A DNA stretch of 64,000 nt from Hamadaea sp. Lineage in GTDB: Bacteria; Actinomycetota; Actinomycetes; Mycobacteriales; Micromonosporaceae. Made by a program: the position numbers and the translations under genes. Positions within the stretch are counted from its first letter, which is position 1. Each line of letters starts with the position of its first letter. The notes below the pieces were generated by a model. That model saw only the letters and a program-made list of their open reading frames with translations, searched no databases and was not told the DNA's origin. Shown here in pieces: positions 33,721-42,887 of the stretch. The DNA lies in the NCBI RefSeq assembly GCF_013362815.1, contig NZ_JABFVK010000016.1, positions 1 through 64,000 of the forward strand, in the 5' to 3' direction.

Positions 33721-34395
33721 ATGACGGTACGCGTCCTCCTCGCCGACGATCAGCCGCTGATCCGCAGTGGCTTCCGGGCGTTGCTGGAGGCCGAAGACGA
33801 CATCGTCGTGGTGGCCGAAGCGGCGGACGGCGCGGAGGCGCTGGCGTTGGTGCGGGACTGCCGTCCCGACATAGCGCTGGTCGACGTGCAGATGCCCGGC
33901 ATGGACGGCATCGAGGTGACCCGGCGGATCGCGGCCGACCCGGAGCTGGCCGGAGTGCACGTGGTCATCCTGACGAACTACGGCCGCGACGAGTACGTCT
34001 TCGACGCGTTGCGAGCCGGTGCGGCGGGCTTCCTCGTCAAGGACATCGAACCCGAGGACTTCCTGCACTCGATCCGGGTCGCGGCCCGAGGTGACGCGCT
34101 GCTGGCCCCGTCGATCACGCGCCGCCTCATCGACCGATACGTCACCGAGCCACCCCGTCGAGAGGCTGACGCGACGTTGAAATGGCTGACCAACCGGGAA
34201 CGCGAGGCAGTCCTCTTCGTCGCGAAGGGACTGTCGAACGACGAGATCGCCGATCGCATGGTGATCAGTCCGGTGACCGCGAAGACTCACGTCAACCGGG
34301 CGATGACGAAACTGCACGCCCGCGACCGCGCACAGCTCGTGATCATCGCGTACGAGACGGGCTTGGTCACTCCGCGTACGGTCGGTTTCGAGTAG
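33721..34395 (+). CDS. NarL/LuxR-type response regulator
   Basis: A 224-residue regulator. The receiver domain starts MTVRVLLADDQPL, with the phosphorylation site at D55 in IALVDVQMPG, the Thr-type switch in VVILTNYGRDEY and Lys in GFLVKDIEPEDF. A LuxR HTH (NREREAVLFVAKGLSNDEIA and VSPVTAKTHVNRAM-like recognition region, here VISPVTAKTHVNRAMTKL) lies at about 160-215. It is co-transcribed with the kinase upstream. Its 3' end overlaps the convergent PrsW-like gene by 29 bases. Confidence 0.92.
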   Translation: MTVRVLLADDQPLIRSGFRALLEAEDDIVVVAEAADGAEALALVRDCRPDIALVDVQMPGMDGIEVTRRIAADPELAGVHVVILTNYGRDEYVFDALRAGAAGFLVKDIEPEDFLHSIRVAARGDALLAPSITRRLIDRYVTEPPRREADATLKWLTNREREAVLFVAKGLSNDEIADRMVISPVTAKTHVNRAMTKLHARDRAQLVIIAYETGLVTPRTVGFE

Positions 34396-35488
34396 GGAGA
34401 CGGTGTGGGGTCCAGCCCCGGCTGACGCGTCCGACCAGTTGCGGGGGAGTCGACTTGCGCGCCATCGCCCGGAACAGCAGGTACATCGCGATGAAGAGAA
34501 TCCAGCGTCCCAGCTGAAGCAGCAGCGTCACGCTCGGCTTTCCACAGCCGAGGGTGGCGGACGTGTCGTTCAGCGAATGGATGACCATCACCATGGCGAT
34601 CGCTGCGATGCCGCCCCAGAGTCCCTTGCGGCCGATGCCCTTCTGGTCGGCGTACAAGTGCCAAAGCCGCCAGGCGATTGCCGCCGCGATGCCGGTCCAG
34701 AACCAGTGCAGCGGTGAGACGGTGAAGATGCGCGTGATCTGGGCGGCGACGACGGAGTTCACGGTGGGCGTCGCGGTGTCGTCGCCACAGAAGTCCGGAC
34801 CGGACGCGTTCGCCGTCGCGAAGGCGTACTGCGTGGTCTCCGCGATGGCGAAGCCGAACCCGGCGGCGAGGCCGATGGCTATGCCCGCTCGCGGATCGCG
34901 GTATTTGCCGAGCGCGAAGAGCGCGAGCGGGACGAGCAGCTTGGTGCCCTCTTCCACGAAGCCGACGGTCTTCGTGGCGAGGCCGGTGCCGGCGGCGTCG
35001 ATGAGCCAGCTGTTGATGTTGGCGGCGAGCACGAGCGTCGCGCCGCCGACCGCCGCCGCCACGGCGGCGACCTGGCCGAGGCCGATGACGTCGTCGAGCG
35101 CGAGCTGGCGGGCGACGAAGCGGTAGAACGCCCAGCACACGCCGGTCATCGCGAGGAAGCTGACGACCGCGATGACGCCGGTCGACTCCGACGCCCGGTA
35201 CGCGACCACGCCGAGCCCGAGCACGACCAGGGCGGCGAGCGCGATCCAGGCCCATCGTCCCCAGAATCGGCCGCGGAACCAGCGTCCCCGATCGGCGGCG
35301 ACGTCACCCGGTTGCGTCTGCGCGGTCCAGGCGCGCTCGTCCCACCTGCGCGATCGAGCCTTCGCGTACGCCGGGTCGGGGAACCATCCGGCGGGCGGCG
35401 TTCCCGGCCGATCGGGTGCGATCCGGTACGCCACCAGCAGTCCTACCGCCAGCAGCAGGAGGCCGAACGCGTCGACGAGGTACGCCAT
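34367..35488 (-). CDS. PrsW-like glutamic intramembrane protease with DUF2510-type N-terminus
   Basis: A 373-residue membrane protein with about nine helices. The PrsW/CAAX-like motifs are in order: VEEGTKLLVPL (the double Glu), GFAIAETTQY, HWFWTGIAAAIAW, and HSLNDTSA, which are the presumed active-site Glu and His residues. Near the N-terminus the cytosolic segment GWFPDPAYAKARSRRWDERAW matches the short DUF2510 motif, common in actinomycete membrane proteins. PrsW proteases cut membrane-bound anti-sigma factors. No anti-sigma gene is near, so its target is unknown. Confidence 0.85.
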   Translation of the reverse strand: MAYLVDAFGLLLLAVGLLVAYRIAPDRPGTPPAGWFPDPAYAKARSRRWDERAWTAQTQPGDVAADRGRWFRGRFWGRWAWIALAALVVLGLGVVAYRASESTGVIAVVSFLAMTGVCWAFYRFVARQLALDDVIGLGQVAAVAAAVGGATLVLAANINSWLIDAAGTGLATKTVGFVEEGTKLLVPLALFALGKYRDPRAGIAIGLAAGFGFAIAETTQYAFATANASGPDFCGDDTATPTVNSVVAAQITRIFTVSPLHWFWTGIAAAIAWRLWHLYADQKGIGRKGLWGGIAAIAMVMVIHSLNDTSATLGCGKPSVTLLLQLGRWILFIAMYLLFRAMARKSTPPQLVGRVSRGWTPHRLPTRNRPYAE

Positions 35489-35561
35489 GCGTTGATCATC
35501 GCGTCAGGCAGGCCGATTCGGGTGGCGAAATGCCGGAATTGGCGTACGCCCGACGCGCTGA

Positions 35562-36827
35562 TCAACGACGGGAGGTCGGGTAGCGGGCGGCGTCGCCCAG
35601 CTCCTCCTCGATCCGGATCAGCTGGTTGAACTTGCTCGTCCGGTCGCTGCGCGACAGCGATCCGGTCTTGATCTGCCCACAGGACAGGCCGACGGCCAGA
35701 TCGGCGATGGTGGTGTCCTCGGTCTCGCCCGAGCGGTGCGACATCACGACGCCGTAGCCCGCCTCCTGGGCGATGCGTACGGCCGACACCGTCTCGGTCA
35801 GCGTGCCGATCTGGTTCACCTTCACGAGGACGGCGTTGGCGATGCCGTCGGCGATGCCCTGGCGTAGCAGCGCGGGGTTGGTGCAGAAGACGTCGTCGCC
35901 GATCAGCTGGCAGTGGTCGCCGAGGGTACGGGTCAGCTCGGTCCAGCCCGCGAAGTCATCCTGCGCGACACCGTCCTCGATGGACACGATCGGGTACGCC
36001 CCGGCCAGTTCAACCAGGTACGCGACGTGCTCCTCCACCGTGCGTACGCGATTCTCCCCGGCGTACGCGTATACGCCGTCGCGGTAGAACTCGGAGGCGG
36101 CCGGGTCGAGGGCGATCGCGATGTCGACGCCGGGTTTGTAGCCGGTGTCGGCGATCGCCTGCGTGACGAAGGTCAGCGCTTCTTCCGCCGTACGCAGATC
36201 GGGGGCGAAGCCGCCCTCGTCGCCGACGTTGGTGTTCTGGCCGGCCTTCTTGAGCGCGCCGCGCAGAGTGTGGAAGACCTCCGACCCCATGCGTACGGCG
36301 TCGAAGAAGGACTCCGCGCCGATCGGGGCGATCATGAATTCCTGGAAGTCGAGCGGGTTGTCGGCGTGCGCTCCGCCGTTGACGATGTTCATCAGCGGCA
36401 ACGGCAGCAGCGTCGCGTCGGCGTCGAGATACCGGTAGAGCGGCTGCCGCCTGCTCGCCGCAGCGGCTTTGACGACTGCGAGGGATACGCCGAGAGTGGC
36501 GTTCGCACCGAGACGGGCCTTCGTCGGAGTGCCGTCGAGTTCGATGAGGATCCGGTCCACCTCAGCCTGGTCGAGCGCGTCCACTCCGCGTACGGCAGCG
36601 AGGATCTCGCCGTTCACCGCTTCGACCGCCCGGCGTACGCCCTTGCCGTGGAAGCGGTCCGCTTCGCCGTCGCGCAGTTCGACGGCTTCCCGCGTACCAG
36701 TGGATGCTCCGGAAGGGACCGCGGCCCGGCCGAACGATTCGTCGTCGAGCCGGACGTCGACCTCGACGGTGGGGTTGCCGCGGCTGTCGAGGACCTCGCG
36801 GGCGTGGACGGTGCTGATCGTGGGCAT
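35562..36827 (-). CDS. eno: Enolase (phosphopyruvate hydratase)
   Basis: A 421-residue cytosolic enolase catalysing 2-phosphoglycerate to phosphoenolpyruvate. Signature segments are intact: [17 protein letters not shown], the loop [18 protein letters not shown], the Mg ligands in [24 protein letters not shown] and IGDDVF, the catalytic LVKVNQIGT, and [15 protein letters not shown] with GQIKTGS. The ATG at 36827 has a CTGGAGGAG ribosome-binding site. In most actinomycetes the housekeeping eno sits with a FtsB-like septum gene. Here it stands alone, so it may be a second copy. Confidence 0.95.
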   Translation of the reverse strand: MPTISTVHAREVLDSRGNPTVEVDVRLDDESFGRAAVPSGASTGTREAVELRDGEADRFHGKGVRRAVEAVNGEILAAVRGVDALDQAEVDRILIELDGTPTKARLGANATLGVSLAVVKAAAASRRQPLYRYLDADATLLPLPLMNIVNGGAHADNPLDFQEFMIAPIGAESFFDAVRMGSEVFHTLRGALKKAGQNTNVGDEGGFAPDLRTAEEALTFVTQAIADTGYKPGVDIAIALDPAASEFYRDGVYAYAGENRVRTVEEHVAYLVELAGAYPIVSIEDGVAQDDFAGWTELTRTLGDHCQLIGDDVFCTNPALLRQGIADGIANAVLVKVNQIGTLTETVSAVRIAQEAGYGVVMSHRSGETEDTTIADLAVGLSCGQIKTGSLSRSDRTSKFNQLIRIEEELGDAARYPTSRR

Positions 36828-36901
36828 GCGTCTCCTCCAGAAACCGGATCGCGAACCGGATGGCAGACGTGGTCGACCGCGTTGTCGGTCACGAAGAGTC
36901 A

Positions 36902-36916
36902 GTTCCCGAGGGGAAC
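36902..36916 (-). terminator. Short hairpin downstream of the winged-helix regulator gene
   Basis: GTTCCC (36902-36907) and GGGAAC (36911-36916) form a six-base stem with loop GAG. It lies seven bases beyond the regulator's stop and upstream of eno on the same strand, separating the two genes. Confidence 0.5.
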
Positions 36917-36922
36917 CTATGA

Positions 36923-37474
36923 TCATTCGCCGGCCGGCTCGGCGGGCGGCTCTGCGGTCGGGAACTGCACGAGGCTGATGAGCCGGGGGTGACGGCCTGG
37001 ACCCGGTTCGTGCTGGGCCAACGGCGCGATGACGGTCTGCAGCTGCGTCGTGAGCGCGCTGAACTCCTCGTCGGTGAGCCAGAAGATGCCCTGGCGATAG
37101 CCCACGCGATCGGCGTACGGGTCGGCTCCGGGGCGGTCGAGGTAGGCGTTGAACTCCGCATGGACGGCTGCCATCCCGGCGGCGAAACCCTGCCGGTGGT
37201 CGTCCAGCGTCATCGACTTACCGCTGTCGGCGCTAAGCCTCGGCCGATCCCGGCGCAGGCGGTAATAGCGTTCGACCGCGCCGCGTACGCGGTGTTCGTC
37301 GGCCACTTCGACGACGCCGCCTTCGATCAGGTGCGCCACGTGCCGGTAGACCGACGCCTTCGGCACGTCCGGCACGCTCTCGCAGAGCTCAGCGGTCGTG
37401 CGTACGCGATCACCCGACAGCGCGTACACGAGGCGCAGCCGCACCGGGTGGAGCAGCAGGTCCAGGGTGTCCAT
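36923..37474 (-). CDS. Winged-helix (ArsR/DUF4180-like) transcriptional regulator
   Basis: A 183-residue regulator. The N-terminal winged helix is [20 protein letters not shown], then [27 protein letters not shown], with the recognition helix KASVYRHV. The C-terminal half is helical ([21 protein letters not shown]) and ends in a DEEF-x-LTTQLQ segment; it is likely a ligand or dimer domain. It is divergent from the erythromycin-esterase-like gene with a 57-base gap that contains a 13-base-arm palindrome, so it is the likely regulator of that enzyme. Confidence 0.83.
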   Translation of the reverse strand: MDTLDLLLHPVRLRLVYALSGDRVRTTAELCESVPDVPKASVYRHVAHLIEGGVVEVADEHRVRGAVERYYRLRRDRPRLSADSGKSMTLDDHRQGFAAGMAAVHAEFNAYLDRPGADPYADRVGYRQGIFWLTDEEFSALTTQLQTVIAPLAQHEPGPGRHPRLISLVQFPTAEPPAEPAGE

Positions 37475-37496
37475 AGCGTCAACGATCTCATATCTG

Positions 37497-37524
37497 CTAC
37501 CGTTAGCAAAATTGCGAAAGGTAG
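37497..37524. promoter_or_regulatory. Operator between regulator and esterase genes
   Basis: CTACCGTTAGCAA (37497-37509) and TTGCGAAAGGTAG (37512-37524) pair at 11 of 13 positions around AA. The right end lies eight bases before the esterase ATG, overlapping its AAAGGTAGG ribosome-binding region, so bound protein would block expression of the esterase. Confidence 0.65.
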
Positions 37525-37531
37525 GTGTCTC

Positions 37532-38782
37532 ATGCGGTCTCTGGACGACCTGGGCTGGCTGGACGACGTGATCGGCTCCGCCCGGGTGGTGGCCATCGGG
37601 GAGAGCGCGCACTACAACGCCGAGTCCTACGAGCTGCGGCATCGAGTGCTGCGCCATCTCGTCGAACACCACGGCTTCACCGCGTACGCGATGGAGTCGG
37701 GCTTCCCCGAGGGCTGGCGAGTCGACGACTGGGTACGCGGAGGGCCCGGCGAAGTCGGTGAAGTGCTCGCGACGGGCACGACGTCTTTGATGGGCCTGTG
37801 GCAACCGATGCGCGCCCAGCTGGAGTGGATGCGGGCGCACAATGCGACGGCGCAGCGCCCGGTCGGCTTCTACGGAATCGACCTCGGCGGATCGAACGCG
37901 TCGCTGGTGCCGGGGCTGGACGCTGTAACGGCGTACTTGGCGGTGGCGGATCCCGGATACGAAGTCGATCCGAAGCTGCGGGAGACCGCGGCCGCCTTCG
38001 GAGCCGCGTCGCCGTTCTCCATGATGCAAGCGGTCGGAGCGCTGCTCAGCCTGCCTCAGGAGATCCGCGACGCGATGACGGCCAACCTGGCCGAGCTGAC
38101 CGGCCGCGTGGTCGGCCGCCGGCTCGTCTACGTCGAGCGGACCGGCGTCGAGGCGTACGAGCGAGTGCTCCACACGCTGCGGCTCACCGCGGCGCTCGAC
38201 GTCGCCGCCCGCGGTCTGGCCCGAGGCGACCAGCAGTCGGTGATGTACGCACGCGAAGCCGCGCAGGCCGACACGGTCGAATGGATCCTGCGCCGGGAGG
38301 ATCGCGTCGTACTGGCTGCCCACAATGGACACGTGCAGCGCGCGTCGATGGTGATGCCGGGCTTGCCGCCGACGACATCGCTCGGGCTTCAGCTGGCCGA
38401 CCGCCTCGGCGACGACTATCGAGTCATCGCGATGACGACTGGAGTCGGGCAGACGCTCAACACCGAGCCCGACTTCTACGCCGGAAAGCTCTTCGTCGAG
38501 CAGGGTCCGGCCGAGCCCGGCAGCCTAGACGCCGTCCTGGACGCACGCGCGGACGTCGCGTACGCGGTCGACCTGCGACGTATGTCCACTGAGGAGGATG
38601 CAGTGCTCCGGGGCGTGACCCGGCAGCGCTTCGGCTCCTTCTACGAAGAACTGGACCCGCTGACGGCGTACGACGTGATCGTGCACCTGCCGAAGGTGAC
38701 GGCTGCGATCCCCGACGCCGACGCAGTGGCCGCCTCACCTGAGGATGTCCGGGCGGCGTACGCGGCCTGGGCTCGGTATTAG
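37532..38782 (+). CDS. Erythromycin-esterase family hydrolase
   Basis: A 416-residue member of the erythromycin esterase (Ere) fold. The catalytic start motif is VVAIGE24SAH27YNAESYEL, matching the GE-x-x-H signature in which Glu and His activate water. YAMESGFPEGWRVDDWV, GFYGIDLGGS and the late His segment VVLAAHNGHVQRA are also family marks. Ere enzymes open the macrolide lactone, but most environmental members have unknown substrates. Co-control with a divergent regulator would suit an inducible detoxification gene. Its end overlaps the convergent antiporter gene by four bases. Confidence 0.87.
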   Translation: MRSLDDLGWLDDVIGSARVVAIGESAHYNAESYELRHRVLRHLVEHHGFTAYAMESGFPEGWRVDDWVRGGPGEVGEVLATGTTSLMGLWQPMRAQLEWMRAHNATAQRPVGFYGIDLGGSNASLVPGLDAVTAYLAVADPGYEVDPKLRETAAAFGAASPFSMMQAVGALLSLPQEIRDAMTANLAELTGRVVGRRLVYVERTGVEAYERVLHTLRLTAALDVAARGLARGDQQSVMYAREAAQADTVEWILRREDRVVLAAHNGHVQRASMVMPGLPPTTSLGLQLADRLGDDYRVIAMTTGVGQTLNTEPDFYAGKLFVEQGPAEPGSLDAVLDARADVAYAVDLRRMSTEEDAVLRGVTRQRFGSFYEELDPLTAYDVIVHLPKVTAAIPDADAVAASPEDVRAAYAAWARY

Positions 38783-40485
38783 TTCTCCTCGACGAACCGG
38801 GTGACCCGGGCCTCCTCGGTGTCGATCGCCTCCTGTGCCCGGTTCAGGACGCGGGAACTGTACGCGCCGAGGGTCCGGGCCTCCAGCAGCTCCTGCCGTT
38901 CGGCGCGGAGGATCTCCGTCCGCAGCTGGACGTACTGTTCCCGCAGTCCGACCAGATTCGCCGCAGCCGGGCGGGTCTGGCGTACGGAGAGTTCTTCGCG
39001 GGCCCGGTCGAGGATCTCCGGCGAGTACGCCGTCCCGTCCGGCATACGCAGATCGGGGTCGTCGACGTGCTCCAGGGCCGCCGAGGACAGGCGAGTCAGC
39101 AGGTCGCCGAACTCCGCCCGATCGGCCGCCGGATCGTCGCCGGGCACCTTCGTCGTGCGGATCACCCAAGGCAGGGTCAGGCCTTGGAGCAGCAACGTCG
39201 TGATGGCCACGACGAACGCGATGAGCTGCAACTGGGGGCGGTAAGGCGTACCGGACGGAAGGGTCTGCGCGGCGGCGACGGTGACTGCGCCGCGCATACC
39301 CGACCAGGCGAGCACCACGCCACCACGCCAGCCGAAGCTCTCCGCGACCTTGAAGCGCAGATCGCTCTTGCGCTGAGTGAACCGGACGGTGAAGCGCCGC
39401 TTCTGTCCCTCGGAGAGTTCGTCGTTCTGGATCATCTCGTCGAGCCGGGCCTGCACGGCCTCCACCCGTGGTCGCGCCGCTTCGGCCCGGCTGGCGTCCC
39501 GGCGCTGCGAGGCGACCAGGGGAACGACGTAGAGCATCCGCGCGGCGATCGCGAGCAGCGCGGCGAGCAGGCCGATCCCGATCGTCGTCGCGACGGACGG
39601 ACCCGAGGCGTGCGCGCCGTCCAGGACCGTCTTCAATTGCAGGCCCATGAGCAGGAACAGGCCGCTCTCCAGGAGGAACGACACGGTGCTCCAGTTGATC
39701 GCCTCGGTGACCCGATCGGCCGCCCGCACATAGCGGGGACTCTGGTGACCGGTGACGACGCCGGTCACGACCACGGCCAGGACGCCTGAGGCATGGATCG
39801 CCTCGGCCGGGATGTATGCGACGAAGGGCAGCACGAAGGAGATCGCCGTGTTGAGGACCGAGTCCTTCAGGCCGGCGCGGACGCGTACGTTGAGCTGGCC
39901 GATCAGTATGCCGACGACGGTCGCCGCGGCTACGGCGTACAGGAAATCGAGGCCGATCGCCCAGAAACTGACCGCCGCCGTCGTAGCCGAGATCGCCGAA
40001 CCGAGCAGGACCAGCGAAGACGCGTCGTTGACCAGGCCCTCGCCTTCGAGGATCGTCAGCAGCCGGGAGGGCAGCCCGAGCCGACGGCCCACCGACGTCG
40101 CCGCGACCGCGTCGGTCGGGCTGATGATCGCGCCCAGCGCGAAGGCGTACGCGAGACCGAGCCCCGGAAGCATCGCGTTGAAGAGGAAACCCGCGCCCAC
40201 CGTCGTCAGCACGACGAGAACGACGGCGAGCCCGGCGATCGACTTGAAGTCGCGTCGGAAGTCGTGAGCGGGCATCCGCACCGCGGCGGCGTACAACAGC
40301 GGAGGCAGGACCCCGGCGAGCACGAGCTCCGGCTCGATCACGACGTGCGGGACACCCGGCAGGAAGCCCAACGCCGTGCCCACGACGACCTGGCTCAGCG
40401 GCGCGGCGACGCCGATCTGCCGGGAGAACGCCGCGACGACGACGATGCTGACGATCCCGGCGACGGCGACCAGGGTGAGTTCCAT
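38779..40485 (-). CDS. CPA1-family Na+/H+ antiporter
   Basis: A 568-residue monovalent cation/proton antiporter with about 12 helices in residues 1-430, followed by a cytosolic helical tail. Characteristic segments are LPPLLYAAAVRMPAHDFRRD, the ion site GAIISPTDAVAATSVGRR (the ND/TD-type motif) with EGEGLVNDASSLVLL, and WSGMRGAVTVAAAQTLP. The pattern matches the bacterial Na+/H+ antiporter (NhaP/YjcE-like) group. The ATG at 40485 begins MELTLVAVAGIVSI. It is probably monocistronic and used for pH or sodium homeostasis. Confidence 0.9.
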   Translation of the reverse strand: MELTLVAVAGIVSIVVVAAFSRQIGVAAPLSQVVVGTALGFLPGVPHVVIEPELVLAGVLPPLLYAAAVRMPAHDFRRDFKSIAGLAVVLVVLTTVGAGFLFNAMLPGLGLAYAFALGAIISPTDAVAATSVGRRLGLPSRLLTILEGEGLVNDASSLVLLGSAISATTAAVSFWAIGLDFLYAVAAATVVGILIGQLNVRVRAGLKDSVLNTAISFVLPFVAYIPAEAIHASGVLAVVVTGVVTGHQSPRYVRAADRVTEAINWSTVSFLLESGLFLLMGLQLKTVLDGAHASGPSVATTIGIGLLAALLAIAARMLYVVPLVASQRRDASRAEAARPRVEAVQARLDEMIQNDELSEGQKRRFTVRFTQRKSDLRFKVAESFGWRGGVVLAWSGMRGAVTVAAAQTLPSGTPYRPQLQLIAFVVAITTLLLQGLTLPWVIRTTKVPGDDPAADRAEFGDLLTRLSSAALEHVDDPDLRMPDGTAYSPEILDRAREELSVRQTRPAAANLVGLREQYVQLRTEILRAERQELLEARTLGAYSSRVLNRAQEAIDTEEARVTRFVEEN

Positions 40486-40545
40486 CGGTCCTGATTGTCC
40501 GGCTGATCCGGGTCGGCGGTCGGGCGCGACACACGGCTCTCGGCT

Positions 40546-40607
40546 TTCAGCGGCTCCTTGGCGGGTCGCGCGTTCAGTGGCTCTTCGGCGGGTCGCGCTT
40601 TCAGTGG
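40546..40607. repeat. 27-bp tandem repeat, two copies plus part
   Basis: Units 40546-40572 and 40573-40599 both start TTCAG, contain GGCTC, and end GGCGGGTCGCGC. Eight bases of a third unit, TTCAGTGG, reach into the stop region of the small HTH gene at 40601. The repeat lies between that gene and the antiporter start. Confidence 0.6.
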
Positions 40608-40852
40608 TGACCTGCGGCGAGCTTGCAGACGGTGGCCGCGTCGGCGGGGGAGAGGTCGAGGTGGCGGGCGAGCCACGCGGGCGAATGGCCGTCGCAGGCC
40701 ATCGTCCAGGCGACGAACGCCGTGGAGGCGGGCAGATGGGCGAGCTGATCACGGGCACTGGGCGGCAGGCGCTCGCGGAGATCGTCCGATGCCGGATCCG
40801 CCTCGAGCGGCCGGCGGGGCGGGGGAATGCGCGCGCCCGGTGAGGCGAACAC
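40601..40852 (-). CDS. Small HTH-like hypothetical protein
   Basis: An 83-residue protein if read from the GTG at 40852; an earlier in-frame GTG could add about 14 residues. The N-terminal part is Pro/Arg-rich. The C-terminal half has a plausible helix-turn-helix, AWTMACDGHSPAWLARHLDL then SPADAATVCKLAAGH, like the ends of sigma-70 region 4 or LuxR HTHs. Codon position bias fits coding. It is divergent from ltrA. No family assignment is made. Confidence 0.5.
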   Translation of the reverse strand: MFASPGARIPPPRRPLEADPASDDLRERLPPSARDQLAHLPASTAFVAWTMACDGHSPAWLARHLDLSPADAATVCKLAAGHH

Positions 40853-40988
40853 AAGCGGGTACCTGTGCAGCGTGTACGTGTGCCAGAGGGCGACCACGAT
40901 CTGAGCGTAGGGCCGCGGAGCGCCGAAGGCGACCAGCGACGCCGGCCTGAGCGGTTGTCGCAGGCCGGCCGGTCGGCATACTTGCTCG

Positions 40989-42176
40989 GTGACGAGCAAC
41001 ACGACGCCGCTGCGCGAGCGTACGCACGAACAGGATCGGGTGACGTTCACCGAGCTGTTCTTCGACCTGGTCTACGTCTTCGCCGTGACGCAGCTGTCGC
41101 ATCTGCTGCTCAGCAACCTGACCTGGGCCGGCGCTCTCCAGACCGCCATGCTGCTCGTGGCGGTCTGGTGGGCTTGGCAGTACACGACGTGGTTCACGAA
41201 CTTCTTCCACCCCGACCGCCGACCGGTACGCCTAGTCCTGTTCGGCGTGATGCTGGCCGGACTGGTCATGGCGGCGATGCTGCCGAACGCGTTCGGCGAG
41301 CACGGCGCGGACCGGGGACTCGCCTTCGCGGTCGCGTACGCGGTGATCCAGGTCGGCCGGACTGGGGCGGCGGTGTACTTCTTCCGCGGAATGCCGGTGC
41401 AGCACGCGAACTTCATCCGCATCCTCTTCTGGAACGCGCTGGCCGCGTCGGTGTGGATCGTCGGCGGCTTCGCCCACGGCAACGCCCGGTACGCACTCTG
41501 GCTGGTCGCGATCGTCCTCGACCTCGCCGGGCCGCCGCTGCTGTTCCCGACGCCGATCCTCGGCCGGTCGAGGACGGCCGAGTGGGACATCTCCGGTACG
41601 CATTTCGCCGAACGCTGCCAGCTGTTCCTGATCATCGCGCTGGGCGAGTCCATTCTGGTCACCGGGGCCACCTTCAGCGCGCTGCCGTTCACCTGGGATC
41701 GCCTGGCCGCGCTGGTGATCGCGTTCGGCGGCGCGGTCGCCTTCTGGTGGGTCTACTTCGACCGCAACGCCGAACTGGGCAGCGCCGTGATCTCGCATTC
41801 GACTGACCCGGGAGCGTTGGGCCGCAACGCGTTCACCTACTTCCACCTGCCGATCGTGGCGGGCGTCATCGTGAGCGCGGTCGGCGACGAGCTCGTCATC
41901 GCGCATCCCGCCGGACATCCGACCTGGCCGGCGATCGCGACCATCCTCGGTGGCGCAGCGCTGTTCCTCGGCGGGCACGCGCTCTACAAGTGGGCGCTGT
42001 CGCGCCGGGTCTCGCGTACGCGGCTGGTGGCCTGCGGCGTACTCGTCGCACTCGTGCCGGCTGGCCCGTATCTGCCGCCGATTCTGCTGACCGCGCTGGC
42101 CACGGCGATCGTCGCCGCCGTGGCCGTACGCGACAAGCTGACTGTCAGCGGGTTCGGTGGGGCGCCAGGATCATGA
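40989..42176 (+). CDS. ltrA: Low temperature requirement protein A (LtrA) family membrane protein
   Basis: A 395-residue protein with about 11 helices, from a GTG start. The family's opening motif is present: [20 protein letters not shown], with [18 protein letters not shown] after helix 2. [12 protein letters not shown]-like and [19 protein letters not shown] are also conserved; the last is the GE(S/T) motif of the family. The molecular role is unknown; the name comes from a Listeria mutant. Its last 32 bases overlap the convergent infC gene. Confidence 0.88.
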   Translation: MTSNTTPLRERTHEQDRVTFTELFFDLVYVFAVTQLSHLLLSNLTWAGALQTAMLLVAVWWAWQYTTWFTNFFHPDRRPVRLVLFGVMLAGLVMAAMLPNAFGEHGADRGLAFAVAYAVIQVGRTGAAVYFFRGMPVQHANFIRILFWNALAASVWIVGGFAHGNARYALWLVAIVLDLAGPPLLFPTPILGRSRTAEWDISGTHFAERCQLFLIIALGESILVTGATFSALPFTWDRLAALVIAFGGAVAFWWVYFDRNAELGSAVISHSTDPGALGRNAFTYFHLPIVAGVIVSAVGDELVIAHPAGHPTWPAIATILGGAALFLGGHALYKWALSRRVSRTRLVACGVLVALVPAGPYLPPILLTALATAIVAAVAVRDKLTVSGFGGAPGS

Positions 42177-42708
42177 CCATGTTGCGGCCGTCCTGGCGGG
42201 GTTCGGCTTCGACGACTCCGTCGTCGGCGACCTCCCCGGCCAGCCGGGTGAGCACCTTCAGCCCGAGTTCGGGCCGGAACCGCTCGCGTCCGCGGAACCA
42301 GATGGTCACGCGGACTTTGCTGCCGCCGCGGAGGAACCGCTGGACGTGGCCCTTCTTCGTCTCGAAGTCGTGCGGGTCGATCTTCGGCCGGAAGTTCATC
42401 GCCTTGACGGTGGTCTGCTGCTGATTGCGGCGAGCTTCGCGCGCTTTGACGCCGGCGTCGTACTTGTACTTGCCGTAGTCGACGAGCCTGCACACGGGCG
42501 GCTGGGCCTGCGGCGCGACTTCGACCAGGTCGAGGCCGACCTCGGTGGCCACTTCCAGAGCCCTGGCCAGCGCGACGACGCCGATCTGCTCACCCTCCGG
42601 CCCGACGAGGCGTACCTCGGGCGACCGGATCTGGTCGTTGACACGTGGTTCGGCGACGGCATTCATCCGGCGTCGGTCGTCGGTCTTCCCAAAACGGGAA
42701 CGATCCAA
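42145..42708 (-). CDS. infC: Translation initiation factor IF-3, stand-alone copy
   Basis: A 187-residue IF-3, which binds the 30S subunit and checks start codon and initiator tRNA. The N-domain reads [20 protein letters not shown], then [25 protein letters not shown]; the C-domain has [19 protein letters not shown] and [19 protein letters not shown] chose the TTG at 42708 because AAGGAG lies seven bases before it. IF-3 discriminates against non-AUG starts, so a TTG fits autoregulation. The usual downstream rpmI and rplT are absent; ltrA converges instead. A leader peptide and hairpin precede it. It may be a second IF-3. Confidence 0.93.
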   Translation of the reverse strand: MDRSRFGKTDDRRRMNAVAEPRVNDQIRSPEVRLVGPEGEQIGVVALARALEVATEVGLDLVEVAPQAQPPVCRLVDYGKYKYDAGVKAREARRNQQQTTVKAMNFRPKIDPHDFETKKGHVQRFLRGGSKVRVTIWFRGRERFRPELGLKVLTRLAGEVADDGVVEAEPRQDGRNMVMILAPHRTR

Positions 42709-42718
42709 GGGAAAACTC

Positions 42719-42754
42719 CTTCTCGCTCACGGGTACGGGTGCCCGGGCGAGAAG
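42719..42754 (-). promoter_or_regulatory. Leader hairpin masking the infC ribosome-binding site
   Basis: On the minus strand CTTCTCGC (42754-42747) pairs with GCGAGAAG (42726-42719), with an inner five-pair stem. The GAAG of the 3' arm is part of the GAAGGAG ribosome-binding site for the TTG start at 42708, and the arm is followed by a TTTT run. The structure could therefore act as a translational attenuator, or as an intrinsic terminator. Confidence 0.65.
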
Positions 42755-42761
42755 CGCTGGA

Positions 42762-42818
42762 TCACACCTGCGACATCTGATCGGAGGCGGCGCCCGGGCG
42801 AATCTGATCGCGACTCAC
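42762..42818 (-). CDS. 18-codon leader peptide upstream of infC
   Basis: A short frame GTG...TGA encodes MSRDQIRPGAASDQMSQV (reading GTG as Met). It is preceded by a near-perfect ribosome-binding site AGGAGGTGA with seven-base spacing, far stronger than most in this window. Its stop lies eight bases before the hairpin that covers the infC ribosome-binding site. Ribosome position on this frame could decide whether the hairpin forms. Such leader frames are known before antibiotic-responsive and ribosome-related genes in actinomycetes. Confidence 0.6.
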   Translation of the reverse strand: MSRDQIRPGAASDQMSQV

Positions 42819-42887
42819 GGCGTCACCTCCTCTCTCTGGTCGAGTCACCGGCAACGCTAAACCGGCGCGCTCGGAGCTGTCCACCGG

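Noticed and set aside
42145-42176. Start of an rpmI-rplT ribosomal operon after infC
   Set aside because: The sequence downstream of infC is the 3' end of the convergent ltrA gene; neither ribosomal protein is encoded.
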